A stretch of DNA of 64,000 bases from JACKHA01 sp041401985 (GTDB lineage: Bacteria > Planctomycetota > Phycisphaerae > Phycisphaerales > UBA1924): the NCBI GenBank assembly GCA_041401985.1, contig JAWKTE010000004.1, positions 62,001-126,000 on the forward strand, in the 5' to 3' direction. The notes below the pieces were generated by a model. That model was not told the DNA's origin. It did no database searches and saw nothing but the letters and a program-made list of their open reading frames with translations. This document shows, piece by piece, positions 54,813 through 63,745 of this stretch. The position numbers and the translations under genes are program-made. Position 1 is the stretch's first letter; each line of letters starts with the position of its first letter.

Positions 54813-54834
54813 TATTCCCCGGACGGACCCGCGG

Positions 54835-55380
54835 ATGCTGAATGTCGAGTACAAGGCCGAACTCCGCGACCTGCCGCTGGCGCGGACGATCCTCAAGGCC
54901 CTGCGGGCCACGCCGATCGCCGTGCTCCGCCAGACCGACACCTACTACCGCATCGCCCAGGGCCGCCTGAAGAAGCGCGAGTGCGAGGGCGAGCCCGTCG
55001 AGTTCATCTACTACGACCGCGCCAACCGGGCCGCGGCCAAACTCAGCCTCTTCAACGTCTTCTCCGAGCGTCAGGCCCGCGAGCGCTACGGCGAGCAGGA
55101 ACTGCCCATCTGGGTGGTGGTCCGCAAGAGCCGCGAACTGTTCCTGCTCGACAACGTGCGGATCCACCTCGACCGCGTCGACGGCCTGGGCGACTTCATC
55201 GAGTTCGAGGCCATCGTCTCCAAGACCCACCACGTCGCCAAGTGCCACCGCGACCTGGCGGGCCTGCGCGAGCGCCTCGGCCCGTCCATGGGCGAGGCCA
55301 TCGGCGTGTCGTATTCCGACCTCATCGCCGCCGCCGGAGACGTCGCGGCCGAGCAACGCCAACTGCCGCCCGGGGGTTGA
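54835..55380 (+). CDS. CYTH-domain protein (class IV adenylate cyclase-like)
   Basis: The 181-residue protein begins with NVEYKAELRD, the first strand of a CYTH (triphosphate tunnel) domain; the usual first Glu of the ExExK motif is Asn here. Later positively charged strands include TYYRIAQGRLKKREC and VVRKSRELFLLDNVRIHLDR, and VDGLGDFIEFEAIV closes the fold. Relatives in planctomycetes are labelled class IV adenylate cyclase, but thiamine-triphosphatase or another triphosphate-handling role is equally possible given the altered motif. No cyclic-nucleotide effector lies nearby. The start at 54835 is the first ATG at the domain boundary. Confidence 0.75.
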   Translation: MLNVEYKAELRDLPLARTILKALRATPIAVLRQTDTYYRIAQGRLKKRECEGEPVEFIYYDRANRAAAKLSLFNVFSERQARERYGEQELPIWVVVRKSRELFLLDNVRIHLDRVDGLGDFIEFEAIVSKTHHVAKCHRDLAGLRERLGPSMGEAIGVSYSDLIAAAGDVAAEQRQLPPGG

Positions 55381-55453
55381 GAAGCGCCACACGGCCGCGC
55401 CGAGCGCGGCACGCGCGCAGCACGGGGCCCGGATCGCGAGCGCCCGGCGGCGT

Positions 55454-56176
55454 TCAGGTTCCCCGCGTGTGCCCGAACAGATCGATGTGCAGTCGGTGGC
55501 AATAGCGCCAGCCGCGGCGAAGGCACTCGTCCACGACCCAGCGGGTCGAGCCGGGCGTCGGCGTCGCGACGCCCTCGGGCATCAGCAGCACGTCGCCAGG
55601 GGTCCACCCGTTGATCTCGCCCAGCAGCGTGTCGATTTCCTCCATGTCGGCGGGCGACGCGACAACGAACTTCAGTTGCACGTCGGTGCCATCGTGCCGG
55701 GCCTGCTCGATGAACGCCTGGACGACATCGGGGCGGCGGCGTCGCTGCTCGTGGCGTTCCCGCCACACGCCCAGCGGGTCGCGCGGGTCGCCGGCTTGCG
55801 GGGCCGAGTTGGCCAGTTTCGGGCTGATTGAGGCCAGGTCGATCGGGAACGGGCGGAACACCGTGCCAGCGGTCTCGATGGTGATGTGGAACCCGCGGTC
55901 GCGAAGGGTCCGGGCGAGGTCGTCCATCGCCTCGAAGATCATCGGCTCGCCGCCGGTGAGCACCGCGTGGCGCACGCCGCTGGCCGACGCCTGCTCGACG
56001 ATCGACTCGATCGATTGGGTCGCTCCCTCGGGCTCCCAACTCGCGTAGGGCGTGTCGCACCACCCGCACCGCAGGTTGCACCCCGCGACGCGCACGAAGA
56101 ACGACGGCACGCCGGCGAGTTTGCCCTCGCCCTGGATGGACGTGAAGGTCTCGGAGATGGGCAGGGTCGTGGGCAT
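55454..56176 (-). CDS. queE: 7-carboxy-7-deazaguanine synthase
   Basis: Radical SAM enzyme making 7-carboxy-7-deazaguanine for queuosine or deazapurine modification. The 240-residue protein starts PISETFTSIQGEGKLAGVPS, and its radical-SAM cysteines are in CNLRCGWCDTPYASW, the C-x3-C-x2-C pattern shortened as in many QueE proteins. HAVLTGGEPMIF follows. Its ATG overlaps the last base of the queC stop (TGATG), so the two are translationally coupled. QueD and FolE, the preceding steps, are not in the window. Confidence 0.92.
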   Translation of the reverse strand: MPTTLPISETFTSIQGEGKLAGVPSFFVRVAGCNLRCGWCDTPYASWEPEGATQSIESIVEQASASGVRHAVLTGGEPMIFEAMDDLARTLRDRGFHITIETAGTVFRPFPIDLASISPKLANSAPQAGDPRDPLGVWRERHEQRRRRPDVVQAFIEQARHDGTDVQLKFVVASPADMEEIDTLLGEINGWTPGDVLLMPEGVATPTPGSTRWVVDECLRRGWRYCHRLHIDLFGHTRGT

Positions 56177-56991
56177 CACTCGATCACTGGCGGCAGATCC
56201 GGCTCTCCGTTCTTGGACGCGTACACCGTCGGATCGGGCACGCCCGCGGCCTCGAAGCCCTGTCGCCGCAGAATGCACGCGTCGCACGACCCGCATGCGA
56301 TCGGAGCGATCTCACATCCCGCCCAGCCCGGCCCGTCGATGCCGCGGAGGCCGTCGAGCGGGTCGTAGCACGACACCGTCAGCGAGTAGTCCACGCCCAG
56401 CGATGCGCCCAGGCGGATGATCTCGCTCTTGCTCATCTCGACCAGCGGCGACAGGACCCGCACGCCCCGCCCCTCGACGCCGGCCCTGGTGCCCAGGCGG
56501 GCGGCCTCCTGCATCGCCTGGATGAACGCCGGGCGGCAGTCGGGATAGCCCGAATAATCGACCGCGTTCACGCCGATGAGGATGTCGCTCGCCCCGACCG
56601 ACTCGGCGGTGGCGATCGCGATCGACAGGAACACCAGGTTGCGGGCCGGCACATAGGTGACCGGGATCGCCGCGCTCATCTGCGACTCGTCGCGTCCCTT
56701 CGGCACGTCGGGCGAGCGGCCGCCTTCGCCCGATCCGCCCGACAACGCCGGGCCGGTCAGGGCCGAGCCGGCGAAGGCGCGAGGGTCGAGGCGCACGACG
56801 CGGTGCTCGACGGCGCCGAGCGCGGCCGCGACCCGCCGGGCCGCGTCGAGTTCGTGGCGGTGGCGCTGGCCGTAATCGAAGGACAGGGCCAGGCAGGCCA
56901 TGCCGCGGGCGCGGGCCCAGGCGAGCAGGGTGGCGCTGTCGAGGCCGCCGGAGAGCAGGATGATGGCGGAGGCGTTCGCCGGAGGCGGCAT
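56176..56991 (-). CDS. queC: 7-cyano-7-deazaguanine synthase
   Basis: ATP-dependent conversion of 7-carboxy-7-deazaguanine to preQ0. The 271-residue protein starts with the PP-loop IILLSGGLDSATLLAWARAR, then FDYGQRHRHELDAARRVAAA. It carries IGVNAVDYSGYPDCRPAFI mid-chain and ends with the zinc site CEIAPIACGSCDACILRRQG. A Gly/Ser-rich insert of about 20 residues near nt 56700-56760 is unusual. The ATG at 56991 has TACCGT six bases upstream and no Shine-Dalgarno sequence; an ATG 18 codons earlier is an alternative. It forms an operon with queE. Confidence 0.93.
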   Translation of the reverse strand: MPPPANASAIILLSGGLDSATLLAWARARGMACLALSFDYGQRHRHELDAARRVAAALGAVEHRVVRLDPRAFAGSALTGPALSGGSGEGGRSPDVPKGRDESQMSAAIPVTYVPARNLVFLSIAIATAESVGASDILIGVNAVDYSGYPDCRPAFIQAMQEAARLGTRAGVEGRGVRVLSPLVEMSKSEIIRLGASLGVDYSLTVSCYDPLDGLRGIDGPGWAGCEIAPIACGSCDACILRRQGFEAAGVPDPTVYASKNGEPDLPPVIE

Positions 56992-56997
56992 GCCCGA

Positions 56998-57003
56998 ACG
57001 GTA
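56998..57003 (-). promoter_or_regulatory. -10-like box for a possibly leaderless queC-queE mRNA
   Basis: On the minus strand TACCGT, then six bases (TCGGGC), then the ATG at 56991. It sits within the gap after the coiled-coil gene. Confidence 0.35.
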
Positions 57004-57025
57004 GAGGGGCCGCGGCGTTGGTTCA

Positions 57026-58924
57026 TCATTCGGTCGCGTCGGCATCCGACCCGCGAGCAACGCGACCGGATGGCCGCGGGTTGGACCTCGCCTTGGAACC
57101 GCGAGCCGATCGCTTTGAGCCTGACTTTGACACGGGCTCGGCGGTGGCGGCTTGATCGTCGCCGTCGTCCTCCCCGTCGCGGTCGCCATCTTCGAGCCGC
57201 ACCCCCACCTGCGCCGCCCGATCGATCAAACCGGCCAGCCACTCCGACGCCTGGGCCGCCTCGTCCACGTGCGACTTGAGTTCGCGGAGCCGATCCTCGG
57301 CCGCCCGCTGCGCCTCGTCCGACGCCGCGTCGCCCGTGACGCCCGGCGAGCCCGCCGTGCCGGACGAACCCGGCTCCACGACCAGCGACGCCTTCATCGC
57401 CTCGATCTCCTGGGCGTATCGCTCGATGGCCCGGGCCGTCGAGGACAACAGTTCCTCCTGGCGCTGGTCGATCTGGTCGATCCGCGTCGCGCCCTCGACG
57501 ATCGAACGCGACAGCAGGTCCCGCATCAGCCCCACCTGCTTGCCGAGTTCCTCGACGCGGTCCATGTCGGCATCGAGGCCCCGCCGCAGCGTCGTCGCCC
57601 GCCTCACCAGCCCGGCCAGCGAACGCGGACGCCCGAAGGCGGACTCCGCATCGGCCACGTCCGCGGCGTCTCCCGTGGCGTCCGCCTCGCCCGCGTCGCC
57701 GCCATCAGCATCAAGGCCAACGCCGTCGTCCGCCTCCACCAGCGCCCGCGCCTGATCGCACACCGCCCGGATCTGGTCCAGGTGCACCGCGTTGACCTCG
57801 CCCAGAGCCGCCTTGATCCACGTCGCCCGCTGCTGTGCATCGGCCGACAACTCGTTGAACATCGCCTCGAACCGCCCGCGAGCCTCATCGAGCCGCACCG
57901 GCACCTCGTGCTCAAACGCCCCGAGCGCCTCCTCCGCGTCCGCCTTGGCCTTGCGCACCCGCAGGCTCGCCCCGGTCGAGATCTGCCTGACCGCCGCGTC
58001 GCACTCCTGCCGCGCCGCCTCGATCGCCTCACGCGCCTTGGCGGTCACCTTCGCGCCCTGCTCGTTGGTCTCCGACGCGAAACGCCGGGCCGCGGCCTCC
58101 ACCGACTTCTCGAACCGCGCCGCCCGCTCCCCGGCATCGGCCAGCGCCTTCTCGATCCGCAGCATCGCCTGTTCATCCGCCCGCGCCGCGGCCTCGCCCG
58201 CCCGCTCTCGCCGCTGGCTCTCTTGCTCTTCGCGGCCTTCGCGTTCCGCGACAATCCCCTCAACCCGCTCGACCGCCTGACCCGCGAGCCCCCTCGTCTC
58301 TTCAACCAGCGACCAGACCTCCTGCCGCAACCGCTCGTTGTCGGCCCGCCACGCCTCGACCATCTCGCCGAGCCGCACCTCGATACGTGCCTCGACCTCG
58401 CGCCCCACACGCCGCTCGACCTCTTCATGAATACGCGCCTCGATCGCCTGCTGCACGCGCGCGAGCACCCGGGCCTCGATCGTCCCGACGGCGTCGCCCC
58501 CCGCGGCACCCGCCGCAGCGCCCGCGACCACGCCGTTCTCCGCCCCAAGCCCCGGCTTGGCCTCAACAACCCCGTTGCGCGCCACCCCGTTCCGCCCCGC
58601 GCCCCGACCCGCCCCACCGTCCTCGTGCACACCGTTGCGTGGAGCCTCGCCGCCCCCGGCCCGACGCTCGAGCGCCGCAACCACCTTCATCGCCGTGTCC
58701 AGCCGCCGTTGAGCCTCGCCCGCGGCCTCGGCCAGTTGCTCCTTGAGCACCCGCACGTCCGCAGCGGCCCGCGACAGCGTCTGGCCCTCGGCCGACGCGT
58801 CCTTGATGAGCCGCGTCAGCGACGCCGAGTAATCCTCGAACGCCCGCCCATCCAGCACGCGGGGCGTCAGGAACACCTCTTCCATCGTCTCGGAGGCCTG
58901 CGGGAGCGGCGGCACTGAGGGCAT
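57026..58924 (-). CDS. Long coiled-coil protein of unknown function
   Basis: A 632-residue protein dominated by coiled coil: about residues 30-95, 150-390 and 450-590, with stretches like ARIHEEVERRVGREVEARIE and TSQRRERAGEAAARADEQAM-type heptads. Gly-rich and acidic low-complexity linkers separate them. No membrane helix or catalytic motif is seen. The C-terminus is Ser-, Lys- and Arg-rich. GGAGG eight bases before the ATG supports the start. It is divergent from the MscS-like gene. A structural or filament-like role is possible but only a guess. Confidence 0.65.
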   Translation of the reverse strand: MPSVPPLPQASETMEEVFLTPRVLDGRAFEDYSASLTRLIKDASAEGQTLSRAAADVRVLKEQLAEAAGEAQRRLDTAMKVVAALERRAGGGEAPRNGVHEDGGAGRGAGRNGVARNGVVEAKPGLGAENGVVAGAAAGAAGGDAVGTIEARVLARVQQAIEARIHEEVERRVGREVEARIEVRLGEMVEAWRADNERLRQEVWSLVEETRGLAGQAVERVEGIVAEREGREEQESQRRERAGEAAARADEQAMLRIEKALADAGERAARFEKSVEAAARRFASETNEQGAKVTAKAREAIEAARQECDAAVRQISTGASLRVRKAKADAEEALGAFEHEVPVRLDEARGRFEAMFNELSADAQQRATWIKAALGEVNAVHLDQIRAVCDQARALVEADDGVGLDADGGDAGEADATGDAADVADAESAFGRPRSLAGLVRRATTLRRGLDADMDRVEELGKQVGLMRDLLSRSIVEGATRIDQIDQRQEELLSSTARAIERYAQEIEAMKASLVVEPGSSGTAGSPGVTGDAASDEAQRAAEDRLRELKSHVDEAAQASEWLAGLIDRAAQVGVRLEDGDRDGEDDGDDQAATAEPVSKSGSKRSARGSKARSNPRPSGRVARGSDADATE

Positions 58925-59072
58925 GGAGACAACCTCCGGCAATCGCGGCGACACGGGCACCAATCCCGCATCATCGGCACGCCCGGCGCAACTTCTGCAC
59001 GGTTCGCGGAAGCGACCGCCCCCCGACCAGACGGCCCACCGCACCCCGCCGCCTATCGTCCCGTCAGCCGTG

Positions 59073-62000
59073 ATGCCGACCGACTCGCCCAACCGCCCGG
59101 CTGGCGCGCCCGCAGGCGCCGTAGCCACCCAATCCCGCGCCCGCCGCCCCCGAAACGCCCCGCCGCGCCGGTGGCTGGGGCTCGCGGCGACGCTGCTGGC
59201 CTTCGTGCCGGGGATCGCGCACGCCCAGCGGTCGTTCGTGCCCACAGGCCCCGCCGAGGCCGCCGCCCCGCAGACCCAGCCCGCGCCGACGGTCACGGTG
59301 ACCGCCGAGGACCTCGCCGCGGCCCGGACCGCTCTGGCAAGCAACACGACGCTCACCGACGTGCAGCGTGAGCAGGCGACCGCATCGCTCAACGCGGTCC
59401 AGGACGCGCTGGCCGAGCGCGAGCGCCTCACGACTCGGGCCACGCAGTCCCGCCAGGAAATCGACGGCGCGCCCGCCGCGCTCGAGCAGAATCGGGCCGC
59501 GCTGGCCGCCCCCGCCGTTGATCCGGCGACGCTCGTTCCCGAGAATCTGCCCGTCGCCGACCTCGACTCCCGCCTCTCGCAGGCCCGGGCCGCGCTCGAA
59601 GCGGCCCGCAACCTCGTCGCGTCGCTCGAATCCGAACCGGCGGGTCGCCAGCGTCGGCGCGAGGCCATCCCCGGCGAACTCGCCGCGGCGCAGCAGGCCC
59701 TCGAAGACGCCGGGACCGCCGCCGGCGCCGCGCCCCCCGACGGCACACCCCCGGAACTCGCCCAGGCGACGAGCCTCTCGGCCCGCGCCGCCGCCGAACT
59801 CGCGGCCGCCCGCATCCGCGCTCTCCAACTCGAACTGGCCAGCCTCGACGCGCGGCGCGAACTCCTGCAGACCCGGACCGACCTGGCCCGCCGCCAGGTC
59901 GCCGAGAGCGACGCGCTGGTCCGCGTGGTCGAGGCCCGCCTGAACACCGCCCGCGCCGCCGAGACCCAGCGACTCGCCGAAGAAGCCCGCCGGGCCCTGC
60001 TCGCCGCGGCGGGCAGCGACGGTGCCGTACGCGACGTGCTCGAACAAACGCAGTCATTCGCGCAGCAGCGGGCCGGCGAAGAAGGCGAGCCCGGCGTTGA
60101 GGCTCTCGCCGCGCAAGCGTTTACGGCACTCACCAACGCGAGGTCGTCGCTCCAGACGTTGTCGGCCAACTACAAGGAAACCTTCGACCAGGTCCGCGCC
60201 ATCGGCCTGACCAACGACATGGGGCGCCTGCTGCGCGAGAAGCGCCGGCTGCTCGACAGCCCCGAGGACCTCGAATCCCAGATCCGACGGGACCGCGAAC
60301 GCCGCTCGGCCGTGCTGCTGGACCTCTTCGAGATCCGCCCGCTCAACGCGGGATGGGGCGAACCCGCTACTCGGTCCCGCGAGATCGCCAGCGAGCGCAC
60401 CGACCTCTCCGAGGCCGAGCGGGCAGCACTCGAAGAGCAACTCCGCACCGCGATGAACGCTCGCCAGGCCGCCCATCGCCAACTGGTCGATCTGCTCTGG
60501 CAATACCAGCAGGACCTCGGGCGACTCAACGACATCAACACCGTCCGCCTCGGCGTCCTCCGCGAGTTCGCGGGCGAGATCGACCGCACCATCCTCTGGG
60601 TCCCCAGCCACCACGCCGTCGGCGTCGCCGACGCACGTGAGATCGCCGACGGCTTCGCCTGGCTCGTCAGCCCCGCCGCCTGGCGGGCCGCCATCGACGC
60701 CCCCGGCGGGCTGCGTGAGGACGCGCGGGCCGCCCCGGTCTCGACCTTCGGCCCGCTGCTGGCCATCCTCCTCATCGCCCTGTTCGTCCGCCCACAACTG
60801 GCCCGCTGGACCAACGCCATCCACGAGAAGGCTAGAAAAGTCGCCACCGACAAGTTCTCCCTCACCGTCCGCGGCCTGCTCCTGGCCATGCTCATCGCCG
60901 GCGTCATGCCCGCCATCCTGCTCGCGCTCGCCAACGTGCTCATCGCCGCAGGCGACGCCGCCGACCAGCCCCGCGCCATCGGCGCCGGCCTCCAGACCGC
61001 CGCCTACGTCCTCTTCGCACTCACGTTCACCCGGCGCCTGACACGAAAGGGCGGGCTCGCCGAGGTCCACTTCCGCTGGCCCCAGAACGTCAACCTCGCC
61101 CTTCGTGCGCAGATCACGCTGCTGGCGCCCGTTGCCCTGGCGACCATCCCGCTCCTCACCGCCGTCACGCAGGAGACCACAACCCCCGGCGGTCCGGCCC
61201 TGGCCCGCGTCGGCCTGGTCGTGTGGCTGCTCTCCCTCTCCTACTCACTCCAGCGCCTGCTCCGCCCCAGCGGCCCCGTCGTCCAGCACGTGCTCCGCAA
61301 CAACAAGGACACCTGGATCGAGCGCTCCCGCTGGATCTGGTACCTCGCGGCCGTCATCTCCCCCCTCGCCCTCGTCGCCATCACCGTCTTCGGCTACGTC
61401 GAAACCGTCCGCGAACTCCAGGACCGATTCCTGGCCTCGATCGCCCTGGTGCTCGCGCTGGTGATCGCCGCGGCCATGGTCACGCGCTGGCTCACGCTCG
61501 CCCGGCGCAAGGTCGCCATGGAGCAGGCCAAGCGCCGGCGCGAGGCCCTCGCCGCCGAGCACGCCAAGGAACTCGGCGCCAAAGCCGAGACCCCCACGCC
61601 GCCTCCCGCCCCGGCCCGCGACACCACGCTCGAATCCATCGACACCCAGACACGCCAACTGCTCCGCTTCGGCGTCGGGCTCACCACCATCTTCGGCGTC
61701 TACTGGCTCTGGGTCGGCGTACTGCCCGCCCTGGGCATGCTCGACCGCGTCCACCTCTGGCCCGGCCCGCGCATCGTTGAATCGAGCGAGCGCGCCCGCC
61801 CATGGCTCGACCGCGCCGCCGCGATCAACACCGGTGCCGCTGCCTCGGCCTCGTCGGGCGGAACCGCGCCAACGCAGCCGGCGGCGGCCGGCGGCGCAAC
61901 CACGCAGCCCGCGTCGGCCGCGACCGCATCGCCCACGCCGTCTCCGACACCCGCGCTTCCGACCGCCTCCGGCACGACGCCCACCAACGGAACGGCAACC

Positions 62001-62930
62001 GCCGCCGCGCCGGACGAGGAACCACCGCCCACGGACGCCTTCACGCTCGCCGATCTGCTCGCCGCCATCGTGCTCGCGTTCGCCACCGTTGTCGCGGCCC
62101 GAAACATCCCCGGCGTGATCGAGATCGCGCTGCTCCAACGCCTCCCGGTTGATAAGGGCGCCCGCTACGCCCTGGCCACCGTCGTCCGCTACGCCATCTT
62201 CATCTTCGGCGGCTGGCTCACGCTCACAGCCATCGGGCTGGAATGGGGCAGCGTCCAGTGGCTCGCCGCCGCGCTGACCTTCGGCCTCGGTTTCGGCCTC
62301 CAGGAGATCTTCGCCAACTTCGTCTCGGGCCTGATCATCCTGGCCGAACGCCCCTTCCGCATCGGCGACGTGGTCACGGTCGGCGAGACCAGCGGCGTGG
62401 TGACGCGCATCCAGATGCGGGCCACCACCGTCATGGACTGGGACCGGCGCGAACTCATCGTCCCCAACCGGTCGTTCATCACCGGCTCGGTCACCAACTG
62501 GACCCTCTCCGACGCCTCGACCCGCGTGATCGTGCCCGTCGGCGTCGCCTACGGCACCGACCCCACGACGGTCCGCAACGCCCTGCTCGCCGCCGGCAAG
62601 TCGAGCCAGTACCTAGCCACCGGCACCGAGCCGGTCGCCCTGTTCCGCGATTTTGGCGCCTCGTCGCTCAACTTCGAACTCCGGATGTTCATCCGCCACG
62701 TCGACAACATCCTCACCGCGCGCGACGAGGTCCTCCGCGCCATCGAGCGCGAGTTCCGCGCCGCCGGCATCAACATCCCGTTCAACCAACTCGACGTCAC
62801 CATTCTCCCGTTTGCCAAGGTCGGGCCCAACGTTCCTTCCACGCTGGCCGAGGTGGCGTCCACCACCAAAGCCAACGGCACACCCAAGCCAAGCGACCAG
62901 CCAGCCTCCTCAACGCCCGCAAAGGCTTGA
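59073..62930 (+). CDS. Very large MscS-family mechanosensitive channel
   Basis: A 1,285-residue protein laid out like MscK/MscM. It has a signal peptide (about 12-52), a long periplasmic helical domain of about 500 residues, then about eleven membrane helices, and the MscS pore and cytoplasmic vestibule. The latter begin near the ALTFGLGFGLQEIFANFVSG region with LAERPFRIGDVVTVGETSGV and RELIVPNRSFITGSVTNWTL. Between two late membrane helices is an insert of about 110 residues, Ala-, Thr- and Pro-rich (nt about 61800-62040), absent from usual members. These channels protect against osmotic downshock. The ATG at 59073 was chosen for the signal peptide; an upstream in-frame ATG at 58923 is less likely. 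Confidence 0.88.
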   Translation: MPTDSPNRPAGAPAGAVATQSRARRPRNAPPRRWLGLAATLLAFVPGIAHAQRSFVPTGPAEAAAPQTQPAPTVTVTAEDLAAARTALASNTTLTDVQREQATASLNAVQDALAERERLTTRATQSRQEIDGAPAALEQNRAALAAPAVDPATLVPENLPVADLDSRLSQARAALEAARNLVASLESEPAGRQRRREAIPGELAAAQQALEDAGTAAGAAPPDGTPPELAQATSLSARAAAELAAARIRALQLELASLDARRELLQTRTDLARRQVAESDALVRVVEARLNTARAAETQRLAEEARRALLAAAGSDGAVRDVLEQTQSFAQQRAGEEGEPGVEALAAQAFTALTNARSSLQTLSANYKETFDQVRAIGLTNDMGRLLREKRRLLDSPEDLESQIRRDRERRSAVLLDLFEIRPLNAGWGEPATRSREIASERTDLSEAERAALEEQLRTAMNARQAAHRQLVDLLWQYQQDLGRLNDINTVRLGVLREFAGEIDRTILWVPSHHAVGVADAREIADGFAWLVSPAAWRAAIDAPGGLREDARAAPVSTFGPLLAILLIALFVRPQLARWTNAIHEKARKVATDKFSLTVRGLLLAMLIAGVMPAILLALANVLIAAGDAADQPRAIGAGLQTAAYVLFALTFTRRLTRKGGLAEVHFRWPQNVNLALRAQITLLAPVALATIPLLTAVTQETTTPGGPALARVGLVVWLLSLSYSLQRLLRPSGPVVQHVLRNNKDTWIERSRWIWYLAAVISPLALVAITVFGYVETVRELQDRFLASIALVLALVIAAAMVTRWLTLARRKVAMEQAKRRREALAAEHAKELGAKAETPTPPPAPARDTTLESIDTQTRQLLRFGVGLTTIFGVYWLWVGVLPALGMLDRVHLWPGPRIVESSERARPWLDRAAAINTGAAASASSGGTAPTQPAAAGGATTQPASAATASPTPSPTPALPTASGTTPTNGTATAAAPDEEPPPTDAFTLADLLAAIVLAFATVVAARNIPGVIEIALLQRLPVDKGARYALATVVRYAIFIFGGWLTLTAIGLEWGSVQWLAAALTFGLGFGLQEIFANFVSGLIILAERPFRIGDVVTVGETSGVVTRIQMRATTVMDWDRRELIVPNRSFITGSVTNWTLSDASTRVIVPVGVAYGTDPTTVRNALLAAGKSSQYLATGTEPVALFRDFGASSLNFELRMFIRHVDNILTARDEVLRAIEREFRAAGINIPFNQLDVTILPFAKVGPNVPSTLAEVASTTKANGTPKPSDQPASSTPAKA

Positions 62931-63106
62931 GCGGGCGAAGGCAGCGACCGGAAATGAAGCCGGACGTAGGCGACTGGCACGCGGCGTTCAGCATCCCCCC
63001 AGACAAGGTGGGACTTCGGAACCGCCGCACCCAAACCCACAGGGTTTCCCTAATCGGGGATTCCATCGGGGTTGAGCCCGAAGATCGCCCGGACGATCTT
63101 TGATCG

Positions 63107-63745
63107 ATGCGCGATCGCGGCTCGAATCGCCGGACCACCAAGGCACCCTGGCTCGCCGTGGGCCTGTGGGCGTTGGCCGTCGCCGGCATGATCGGCGTCA
63201 TGGTCCGATACGACCGGTCCGTCGACTCAACCAGCCGACCAGCCGCCATGCCCGCGCCCGCCCAGGCCCCTCCCACGCTCGTCCGCGTGTACGCGCACCC
63301 CCGCTGCCCGTGCACGGCGGCGACCATCACCGTTCTGGCTCGGCTGGCCGCGCTGGCCGGGAACGACGGTTCGTTCGAGGTGCTGTTCTTCCGCCCGGAG
63401 GATGAGCCGGACCGGTGGGCGTGGACCGAGAACTGGCGTGCGGCCGGGGCGATACCGGGGGTGTCGGTCCGCACCGATCCCGGGGGGCGTCTTGCCGCGG
63501 CTGCCGGGGCGACCACGTCGGGGCACGCGTTGGTGAGCGACTCGGAGGGGCGAGTCCTGTACTCGGGAGGCTTGACCGACGGGCGGAGCGACCCCGGGTT
63601 CGGGCTTTCAGCCGACGCGGTGCTGGGGTGTGTCCGATCTGGGGAGGCGTGCCGATCGCGCCCGGCGTTCGGCTGCGCCATCCACGACGCGCCACCGGCC
63701 TCGGGGGCGTCCGCCTCGGCCGATAGAAGCCGGGGGCCGGGGTGA
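63107..63745 (+). CDS. Membrane-anchored thioredoxin-like protein (RedB-like)
   Basis: A 212-residue protein with one N-terminal membrane helix (about 13-34) and a thioredoxin-like exported domain. The redox motif is HPRCPCTAATITVL (CPC). Conserved-looking strands are EVLFFRPEDEPDRWAWTENW and VRTDPGGRLAAAAGATTSGH, then VLYSGGLTDGRS. Proteins of this type are annotated RedB in planctomycetes, and the sulfur or redox partner is unknown. The stop overlaps the next start as GTGA, linking it to the membrane sensor that follows. The start at 63107 lacks a clear ribosome-binding site. Confidence 0.75.
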   Translation: MRDRGSNRRTTKAPWLAVGLWALAVAGMIGVMVRYDRSVDSTSRPAAMPAPAQAPPTLVRVYAHPRCPCTAATITVLARLAALAGNDGSFEVLFFRPEDEPDRWAWTENWRAAGAIPGVSVRTDPGGRLAAAAGATTSGHALVSDSEGRVLYSGGLTDGRSDPGFGLSADAVLGCVRSGEACRSRPAFGCAIHDAPPASGASASADRSRGPG

